Assembly: GCA_017521065.1 (NCBI GenBank)
Contig: JAFXEA010000558.1
Span: 1-5,132 of the forward strand
Direction of reading: 5' to 3'
Length of the DNA: 5,132 nt
Source of the DNA: Kiritimatiellia bacterium
GTDB taxonomy: Bacteria; Verrucomicrobiota; Kiritimatiellia; RFP12; UBA1067
In this document: one piece after another, positions 1 to 4,467 of the stretch
Numbering within the stretch: position 1 is the stretch's first letter
Layout of the letters: the number at the start of each line of letters is the position of its first letter
Notes under the pieces: model-generated
Told to the model about the DNA's origin: nothing
The model's database searches: none
Seen by the model: the letters and a program-made list of their open reading frames with translations, nothing else
Program-made: the position numbers and the translations under genes

Positions 1-741
1 CACCCACAATTGCGTGCCGCAGTTGTTTTTATCACCGCCAAGGTCGGCAAGCTGTCGCCCGAGCGCTCCGCAATGATAGATGTACACATCGCTTGAACCA
101 TACGTCAGACTCGTTGAAGCTGCGGCCGGGCTGTTTGAGACAAGCCATCCGTCCGCTCTGTATATGTATCCGTTCGAAGCCACCTCAGCCATGGACGAGA
201 ACACCCCCTTGAACGGGTTGTCGCAATAAAGATGTATCTGCCCCCGTCCCGATTTTGCGATGCCGCCTTCTCCAGACACAACTCCACGCAGATGAAACGG
301 ACCTGCAACAGTACGGTTCACCGATTCATCCAGACTTCCGGAATTTATGAACGGAGTCTTCTCGGCCGAGATGGAGATTGCGTTTGAGATATCCACATCC
401 TTCAGTGAGGTCGAAACGATACCGTTTGCGCCAAGTGCAATCTGCTCGCCGGCAAGCGTGAGCTTGGCAACTCCGGCAACAGTGATGCCTGCCACCGACA
501 CTGCAGAATCCACATTGACCGACAATGCTGAATTGACGGTAAAGGATGCAGTGTCCTCCACGCCATTCGGGTAGCCGGTATCTGGAACCCAATTGGCTTT
601 GGTTGTCCACTTGCCATCAGAACCGCCCCCCGTCCAGGTGTAATCGACGGCAAACCCTGCTGTGCAGACTCCGATGGAGGCAATCAAGAAGGGTATCCTG
701 CATTTGCAGAACGACTTTTCAGTAAGAGATTTCGTGTTCAT
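1..741 (-). CDS. Secreted autotransporter-type β-strand-repeat surface protein, N-terminal part
   Basis: The frame is open from an ATG at 739-741 to the left edge, giving 247 residues with no stop, so the gene is 3'-truncated by the window. The start is supported by AAGGAG six bases upstream. Residues 1-31 look like a signal peptide: a basic stretch ending at R15, a hydrophobic core at about 16-30, and likely cleavage after A31. The mature protein opens with YTWTGGGSDGKW and a following NW, an opening I associate with large secreted β-solenoid proteins of PVC bacteria. Residues 155-181 (GEGGIAKSGRGQIHL, then a DNPFKG stretch) resemble the passenger-associated β-strand repeat of autotransporters. 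The protein is therefore probably exported and surface-bound or released. Its substrate is unknown, and no enzymatic domain is visible in this part. It is transcribed divergently from the XylR-like regulator. The secreted β-repeat class is fairly sure; the specific function is not. Confidence 0.8.
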   Translation of the reverse strand, partial: MNTKSLTEKSFCKCRIPFLIASIGVCTAGFAVDYTWTGGGSDGKWTTKANWVPDTGYPNGVEDTASFTVNSALSVNVDSAVSVAGITVAGVAKLTLAGEQIALGANGIVSTSLKDVDISNAISISAEKTPFINSGSLDESVNRTVAGPFHLRGVVSGEGGIAKSGRGQIHLYCDNPFKGVFSSMAEVASNGYIYRADGWLVSNSPAAASTSLTYGSSDVYIYHCGALGRQLADLGGDKNNCGTQLWV

Positions 742-747
742 CAAGTA

Positions 748-753
748 CTCCTT
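748..753 (-). promoter_or_regulatory. Shine-Dalgarno of the surface-protein gene
   Basis: On the minus strand this reads AAGGAG, six bases before the ATG at 741. It fixes the start of the surface-protein gene. Confidence 0.7.
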
Positions 754-765
754 CACTTCATTTGC

Positions 766-795
766 AACATATTTTATCAAAAGAGAGAAAATCAA
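766..795 (-). promoter_or_regulatory. Candidate σ70-type promoter for the surface-protein gene
   Basis: On the minus strand a TTGATT (790-795) and a TATGTT (766-771) are separated by 18 bases. This places initiation shortly upstream of the Shine-Dalgarno site. The region is very AT-rich, so chance matches are likely; GATAAAAT, overlapping the spacer, is an alternative −10. Confidence 0.3.
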
Positions 796-798
796 TCT

Positions 799-815
799 TT
801 TGCATTCTTTGCAAA
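799..815. promoter_or_regulatory. Candidate operator: direct TTTGCA repeats
   Basis: TTTGCA occurs at 799-804 and again at 808-813, nine bases apart, and the second copy extends to the palindrome TTTGCAAA (808-815). A third TTTGCA lies at 761-766. The pair sits directly upstream of the candidate −35 of the surface-protein gene, where an AraC-family activator would contact RNA polymerase. It is also upstream of the regulator gene. Direct-repeat sites are usual for XylR/AraC-type proteins. Binding by the adjacent regulator is inference. Confidence 0.35.
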
Positions 816-859
816 TTTATTTGATTTTTTTGCCGCAACAATTTACACAGTTTCTTAAA

Positions 860-865
860 TATGAT
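860..865 (+). promoter_or_regulatory. Candidate −10 element of the regulator gene
   Basis: TATGAT lies only 11 bases before the regulator ATG at 877, and no Shine-Dalgarno-like sequence is seen between them. If it is used, the mRNA would be leaderless or nearly so. No good −35 sits 16-18 bases upstream (AACAAT at 837-842 is weak). Confidence 0.2.
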
Positions 866-876
866 ACCTTTACCGC

Positions 877-2046
877 ATGCAGAGAATAGGTATTTTCATC
901 GAACGGCAGCGCAACTTCGGCAGGAAGCTTTGCGAAGGAGTGTCGCAATACGCCCGCAATCACGGCGGATGGTCAATGACAATGCTCGACTGGGACGACT
1001 TTTCCCACCCAGAGCGTTTCAGGCGGTTTGACGGTTTCATAGCCCGACTGCTGAACAAAAGAATATCCAAGGTGCTGGACGACACGGCGAGACCCGTCAT
1101 CAACGTATTTGAAAACAGCCATTCCGGAACAGCGGTACAGGTGATGCAGGATGCCGCCGCCATCGCCCGACTTGCTGCCCGCCATTTCATCGATCACAGA
1201 TTCGAGAACTTCGCATTTTTCGGACATGAAGGCATTCGTTATTCCGATCTCAGACGACAGGCATTTGTTGACATTCTGAAGAAAGAAGGATTTGGATGCA
1301 ACGTATATCCGACTCCGCCCGACTGCCTTCAGGATTTTGAAAATTCTGTCATGAGATTCGAGAAATACTCTGCTAACACGGAACGCAAAGCCATAGAGCA
1401 TTGGCTGAAACGGCTGCCGAAGCCGATCGCCGTATTCTGCTCTCACGATCTCCGCGCCTACCAGCTGATAGAACGATGTCATGCGCTCGGCATATGCATA
1501 CCGGACGAAGTGGCCGTGCTCGGCGTAGACAACGACGACCTGATATGCAACTTCACAGAACCGACGATTTCCAGCATAGATCCGAACGCCGAGACGATCG
1601 GATTCCGAGCCGCGGAAATGCTCGATTCAATGCTGCAAGGCGGCAAAGCCAAAAGCGATGTCGTGATTCCGCCGTCTACGCTCATCGAAAGAAAATCCAC
1701 CGCGACCTACCCGATAGATCCTTCATGGATGTCTGACGCACTCGTATTCATACAGGCCAACGCCCACCGGCGGATATCAGCCGCCGATGTATTCCGCCAT
1801 ATCAACAGATCGCACACCGTCGTGGACGAAGCGTTCCGCAAGACACTCGGGAGTTCAGTCTCAAAGGAAATCGCCAATTCACGGCTCAAAACGGCGGCAC
1901 GATTGATAACAACCACTTCTCTTTCCCTGACGGAAGTGGCCGACAGATCGGGATTTGCGTCAATCCACTATTTCACCCGGTCGTTCACGACGGCTTTCGG
2001 AATGTCACCGTCCCGCTTTAGGGATAAAAATCGGCACACGTCCTGA
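877..2046 (+). CDS. XylR-type transcriptional regulator (sugar-binding domain plus AraC helix-turn-helix)
   Basis: This 389-residue protein matches the length and architecture of E. coli XylR (about 392 residues). Residues 1 to about 275 form a LacI/periplasmic-binding-like sensor domain. The opening IGIFIERQRNFGRKLCEGV is the usual XylR-type start, and the later IPDEVAVLGVDNDD (208-221) followed by ISSIDPNAETIGFRAAEML is characteristic of this sensor class. Residues about 285-389 are an AraC-type double helix-turn-helix, ending in LTEVADRSGFASIHYFTRSF and FGMSPSRFR. It is cytoplasmic and probably activates sugar-use genes when it binds its ligand. Xylose itself is not proven, because PVC bacteria carry many such paralogues with varied ligands. 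The start is chosen by domain alignment; there is no Shine-Dalgarno. It is divergent from the surface-protein gene and convergent with kduI. Likely targets are the shared intergenic region and possibly the PTS/kduI operon. Confidence 0.9.
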   Translation: MQRIGIFIERQRNFGRKLCEGVSQYARNHGGWSMTMLDWDDFSHPERFRRFDGFIARLLNKRISKVLDDTARPVINVFENSHSGTAVQVMQDAAAIARLAARHFIDHRFENFAFFGHEGIRYSDLRRQAFVDILKKEGFGCNVYPTPPDCLQDFENSVMRFEKYSANTERKAIEHWLKRLPKPIAVFCSHDLRAYQLIERCHALGICIPDEVAVLGVDNDDLICNFTEPTISSIDPNAETIGFRAAEMLDSMLQGGKAKSDVVIPPSTLIERKSTATYPIDPSWMSDALVFIQANAHRRISAADVFRHINRSHTVVDEAFRKTLGSSVSKEIANSRLKTAARLITTTSLSLTEVADRSGFASIHYFTRSFTTAFGMSPSRFRDKNRHTS

Positions 2047-2083
2047 ATCGAGTAGGGGGAAGTTTTCTCCCCCTACTCGATTT
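2046..2083 (+). terminator. Stem-loop terminator after the regulator gene
   Basis: A perfect 15-bp inverted repeat pairs 2046-2060 with 2068-2082 around a 7-base loop. It begins at the last base of the regulator's TGA stop. The stem contains a GGGGG/CCCCC block. The trailing T run is short (TTT, then GTGT), so intrinsic termination may be imperfect. On the minus strand no T run follows, so it is mainly a plus-strand terminator, although the hairpin could also stabilise 3' ends of kduI transcripts. Confidence 0.75.
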
Positions 2084-2162
2084 GTGTAATATTATGAAAG
2101 TATGTATTATTTTATATCTTAGATTATGGCGTTAAATATTCAAAAACGATATTATTTTACAC

Positions 2163-2183
2163 AAAACAACACTATTGAGCGTT
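2163..2183 (-). terminator. Weak possible terminator after kduI
   Basis: On the minus strand AACGCT and AGTGTT (2168-2183) can pair over a CAAT loop with one G-T pair, followed by GTTTT. It lies about 30 bases past the kduI stop. The stem is short and AT-rich. The rest of 2084-2212 is AT-rich, and I see no gene or RNA in it. Confidence 0.25.
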
Positions 2184-2212
2184 TTGAGCAAAATTATACC
2201 ACGACACCCGGA

Positions 2213-3154
2213 TCACTTCATTTCAGTGACGGGGATTTTATCCATGTCGCCATAGTCGAGATTCTCGCCCGCCATACCCCAGATGAACATGTAATTCGAT
2301 GTTCCGGCGGCGGAGTGGACGCTCCATTCCGGAGATGTGATCGCCTGCTCGTTGTGGAGCCACACAAGACGCTGCTCCTGCGGACGGCCCATCTGGTGGC
2401 AGATTGCCTGTCCCGCCGGGACGTTGAAGTAGAAGTACGCCTCCATGCGGCGGTTGTGCGTGTGCTGCGGCATCGTGTTCCAGACACTACCCGGCTTAAG
2501 CTCGGTAAGGCCCATCTGAAGCTGGTTCACGCCGCCGCCGGGACCTTTCGTCAGCACGGGGTTCACGATGAGCTGGTTGATGACGCGGTCGTTCGACTCC
2601 TCCATCTTGCCGGCCTTGATGTAGTTGCCGATCGTGTAGCCCGGCTTCTTGCAGCTCTGGTCGCTCGTGATGCGCTGCGTGACGAACTCCTTGTAGGCGG
2701 GCGCGGAGTTAATGTAGAACTTCGCGGGATTCGCCTTGTCCTTGGAGGCAAACCTGACCTCCTTCTTCCCGCAGCCGACATACAGCGCCTCCTTGAACTC
2801 GAGATCAAAGACTTGCTGTTGTCCGCTTGCTGTCGTTCCAATCTCCTTAATCGTCACCGTTCCAGGGCCACCAATATTGACAACCCCGAGCTCTCTCCTC
2901 TCAAGGAAGTAATCTGCCTTTAGCTCTTCAAACGACTCAAGCACGAGCTCCTTCTCCACCGGCATCGCGCCGCCGTAGACGAGGCGGTCGTACATCGTGT
3001 AGGTGACGTTGATTTCGTCGGGCGACATCACCTTCTTCATCACGAACCGGTCGCGGATCTTCTCCGTGTCGTAGTGCTTGAAGTCGTCGGGGTGCACTGC
3101 GGTCTGGACGGTGAAGTTTACCGTCGTCGCCAGCATTATCGCAATCATGTTCAT
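2213..3154 (-). CDS. kduI: 5-dehydro-4-deoxy-D-glucuronate isomerase (KduI)
   Basis: KduI (4-deoxy-L-threo-5-hexosulose-uronate ketol-isomerase, EC 5.3.1.17) converts the unsaturated-uronate product DKI to DKII in pectin and glycosaminoglycan breakdown. It is a cytoplasmic zinc enzyme of the bicupin fold. Long blocks match E. coli KduI as I remember it: YFLERRELGVVNIGG (82-96), MGLTELKPGSVWNTMPQHTH (214-233), the FIWGMAGEN end. The metal ligands are present at H231, H233, E238 and H280, with the same spacing as E. coli H196, H198, E203 and H245. At 313 residues it is longer than the usual 278 or so. There is a roughly 10-residue hydrophobic N-terminal extension, an insertion near 103-115 that is a copy of the local repeat, and a longer loop near 180-208. 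The start at 3154 has AAAGG nine bases upstream. It lies 25 bases downstream of the transposase gene in the same direction, and is probably co-transcribed with it and the EIIC gene. Confidence 0.95.
   Translation of the reverse strand: MNMIAIMLATTVNFTVQTAVHPDDFKHYDTEKIRDRFVMKKVMSPDEINVTYTMYDRLVYGGAMPVEKELVLESFEELKADYFLERRELGVVNIGGPGTVTIKEIGTTASGQQQVFDLEFKEALYVGCGKKEVRFASKDKANPAKFYINSAPAYKEFVTQRITSDQSCKKPGYTIGNYIKAGKMEESNDRVINQLIVNPVLTKGPGGGVNQLQMGLTELKPGSVWNTMPQHTHNRRMEAYFYFNVPAGQAICHQMGRPQEQRLVWLHNEQAITSPEWSVHSAAGTSNYMFIWGMAGENLDYGDMDKIPVTEMK
2812..2848 (-). repeat. Copy of the transposase-associated repeat inserted in frame in kduI
   Basis: Read on the minus strand, this stretch has AAGGAG, then TTGGAACGACAGCAAGCG, then a second ACAGCAAG. 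The part at 2812-2840 matches the tandem units at 4403-4466 at 27 of 29 positions, and the AAGGAG is also shared after a two-base offset. It encodes KduI residues 103-115, including TTASGQQQ, in the same frame as the micro-ORF peptide MTASVQQQGVE. E. coli KduI has a tight β-turn here (TITVDGQCYEIG), and this protein is about nine residues longer at that point, so the repeat has lengthened a surface turn without breaking the frame. Confidence 0.85.
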
Positions 3155-3179
3155 TTTTCTTTGCCTTTCTTTTGTGTTT

Positions 3180-4403
3180 TCAATTTCTGCATGTAGCCAG
3201 CTGCGCTCTTGAAAAACCGGCCGCCAGGTCGCCTATCGCCTTTGCCGCGAGGTTAAGCCACTCAAACCGCGCCTTGCCATAACTTTCGCGAGCTGCGCCA
3301 GCCTCACGTGGTGCAAAAGGCGACAGCTGGAGAAGCCGCCCCTCGGCACATAAATCGAAATCTCCGCCCCACGGCTTGTAGTAGCGGCCCATACCCTCGG
3401 CGAGCAACTGCACCACCCTCCCTCCACGAGCAATGGCCTCGGCCTTGACAGCTTTCTCTCCCGGGGAAATCCACGGGCTAACAAGCACAGCCCCGCGCTC
3501 AGCCTTTGCGCCCAGCTTCGCGACGATCTCGGCAAGCTTGCCGTCTGGCGTTGCCGTAGATATTCTAACGCTCACCAGAAGCGGAGCGTCCAGCAGAAAT
3601 GGGTTGCCGACGGCAGTCCAGGCCAACTTGCCGCCCTCCGCTTGCTGTTCTCCCTTGCTGTCGTACGCTTGCTGTTCTTCAAACGCCCTCTGAACCCGAT
3701 TGCCCTTCCTTGGCTTTGCAATCTCCTCGCCGGTTTCGACGTCCCAAAGCTCTCCGCCGTCTCGCGCAAAGGAACGAAAATCCCAGCTGTCGGCGCCGGC
3801 AACGCCAGCCAGCGTCTCGCCCGCGCGCCCAAGCCACCAATGCCTAAAGCCCATGACCTTCTTGAAAAGCCCTGGGTTGTTCTCCTTTATCCAGCGACGC
3901 TTGGCGTTTGCCAAGACATAGCTTATCTGCCTATGAAGCTGCCCCTTCGCAAGGCAAACCGAGTCGCGCCAAATCGGATTCCATACACTGCGGCCGATGC
4001 GCCTCTCGACCTCGCCGGCAAAAAAGGCGACAATCTCTTCAAGATTGAACGACCCCTCTACCGTTACATAAATGATGCCATGGAAGTGGTCGGGCATTAT
4101 AGCATTGTATGTTGCCCTTACCCCGGGGAACTTCGCCTCTATTGCCTGCCAAGCCTCGTAGACGGCACGGCCTTCTTCCGAGCGCTCAACGCCCCACTCG
4201 CGCAAAGTGCCGAAGACAGAGGCGCGTGGCTCAGTTACAAGCGTGATCATGTAGTTGCAGCAAGAGTCATAACGCCAGCCGAGCAGTCCCTTGTGGCGCA
4301 TTGGAGTGACAGCAAGCGTACGACAACAAGCCGCGCCTTCGTTGGCTTGTTGAAGGCCCGGCCGTTGCGGCAAGCCTCCTTGCTGTCGTACGCTTGCTGT
4401 CAT
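3180..4403 (-). CDS. REP-associated tyrosine transposase (RAYT, Y1/HUH type) with DprA-like C-terminal extension
   Basis: This 407-residue protein begins its conserved core near residue 44 (RYDSCCNYMITLVTEPR). The HUH metal motif is PDHFHGII (H106, H108), and the likely catalytic tyrosine is Y162 in SYVLANAKRR. The 54-residue gap between H108 and Y162 equals that in E. coli RAYT (H61 to Y115). Such enzymes cut and join single-stranded DNA at REP-like repeats. Typical RAYTs are 150-220 residues, so residues about 265-365 are extra. LLVSVR, then AVLVSPWISPGEKAVKAEAI and a GGRVVQLL stretch, suggest a DprA/Smf-like Rossmann fold (inference). A repeat copy is translated between the two domains. 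The ATG at 4403 has AAGGAG four bases upstream, supplied by the repeat array. An ATG at 4301 (M35) is an alternative that removes the repeat-derived N-terminus but lacks a Shine-Dalgarno. The gene lies between EIIC and kduI. Confidence 0.85.
   Translation of the reverse strand: MTASVRQQGGLPQRPGLQQANEGAACCRTLAVTPMRHKGLLGWRYDSCCNYMITLVTEPRASVFGTLREWGVERSEEGRAVYEAWQAIEAKFPGVRATYNAIMPDHFHGIIYVTVEGSFNLEEIVAFFAGEVERRIGRSVWNPIWRDSVCLAKGQLHRQISYVLANAKRRWIKENNPGLFKKVMGFRHWWLGRAGETLAGVAGADSWDFRSFARDGGELWDVETGEEIAKPRKGNRVQRAFEEQQAYDSKGEQQAEGGKLAWTAVGNPFLLDAPLLVSVRISTATPDGKLAEIVAKLGAKAERGAVLVSPWISPGEKAVKAEAIARGGRVVQLLAEGMGRYYKPWGGDFDLCAEGRLLQLSPFAPREAGAARESYGKARFEWLNLAAKAIGDLAAGFSRAQLATCRN
3641..3675 (-). 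repeat. Internal repeat copy inside the transposase gene
   Basis: Three ACAGCAAG octamers (minus strand) start 13 and 14 bases apart. The segment 3654-3675 is identical over 22 bases to 4379-4400. It encodes residues 243-255 (EQQAYDSKGEQQA), in a different frame from the copy in kduI. It falls in the low-complexity linker between the HUH domain and the DprA-like domain, so it is probably tolerated as a linker. Confidence 0.85.
4307..4330 (+). repeat. Inverted copy of the repeat in the 5' coding region of the transposase
   Basis: This copy runs on the plus strand and matches the reverse complement of 4379-4402 at 23 of 24 positions. The two form inverted repeats around a 48-base loop, an arrangement like the inverted REP pairs beside RAYT genes. 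If translated from 4403, it encodes CCRTLAVT (residues 26-33), the third reading of the same motif. Confidence 0.85.
4324..4352. repeat. Small inverted repeat within the transposase 5' region
   Basis: CAACAAGCC (4324-4332) and GGCTTGTTG (4344-4352) are perfect complements around an 11-base loop. It overlaps the end of the inverted repeat copy, so it competes with or caps the larger hairpin. It could act as a REP-like recognition hairpin or simply structure the mRNA. Confidence 0.6.
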
Positions 4404-4466
4404 TCCACTCCTTGCTGTTGTACGCTTGCTGTCATTCCACTCCTTGCTGTTGTACGCTTGCTGTCA
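4379..4466 (-). repeat. Tandem 32-bp repeat array between EIIC and transposase
   Basis: Units at 4435-4466 and 4403-4434 are identical over all 32 bases. A third unit (4379-4402) shares the first 24 bases with one change and then diverges. Read on the minus strand, each unit starts TGACAGCAAGCG, has a second ACAGCAAG 14 bases after the first, and ends AAGGAGTGGAA. The array begins exactly at the TGA stop of the EIIC gene and runs into the transposase start, so there is no ordinary intergenic spacer. Identical units suggest recent expansion. Confidence 0.95.
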
Positions 4467-4467
4467 T
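4400..4467 (-). other. Two tandem 11-codon micro-ORFs linked by ATGA overlaps
   Basis: ATG at 4467 opens a reading frame for MTASVQQQGVE that stops at 4432-4434. The ATG at 4435 overlaps that stop as ATGA and opens an identical peptide frame that stops at 4400-4402. This stop in turn overlaps the transposase ATG at 4403. The first ATG overlaps the EIIC stop in the same way. The second micro-ORF and the transposase are preceded by AAGGAG inside the array. The arrangement would allow re-initiation from EIIC through to the transposase. It may be a by-product of the 32-bp period rather than selected coding. Confidence 0.3.
4408..4413 (-). promoter_or_regulatory. Shine-Dalgarno of the transposase, supplied by the repeat
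   Basis: AAGGAG on the minus strand, four bases before the ATG at 4403. It is part of the second tandem unit and supports the long N-terminus over the start at 4301. Confidence 0.5.

Noticed and set aside
105..683. Several short frames on both strands at the left end
   Set aside because: All lie within the continuous surface-protein frame that starts at 741 and has a signal peptide and a Shine-Dalgarno.
662..889. Plus-strand 75-codon frame in the divergent intergenic region
   Set aside because: It covers the antisense 5' end of the surface gene and an AT-rich promoter region, and has no Shine-Dalgarno or recognisable domain.
2210..2232. Small inverted repeat TCACT/AGTGA at the kduI end as a terminator
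   Set aside because: Five-base stem within the last codons and no T run on the minus strand; likely chance.
2126..2923. Plus-strand open frame of 265 codons opposite kduI
   Set aside because: It lies antisense to an unmistakable KduI with intact zinc ligands. Its translation has no recognisable domain, and it is a by-product of the GC-rich codon pattern.
4379..4466. CRISPR array
   Set aside because: The units are directly abutting with no unique spacers, there is no cas gene, and the units also occur inside genes.
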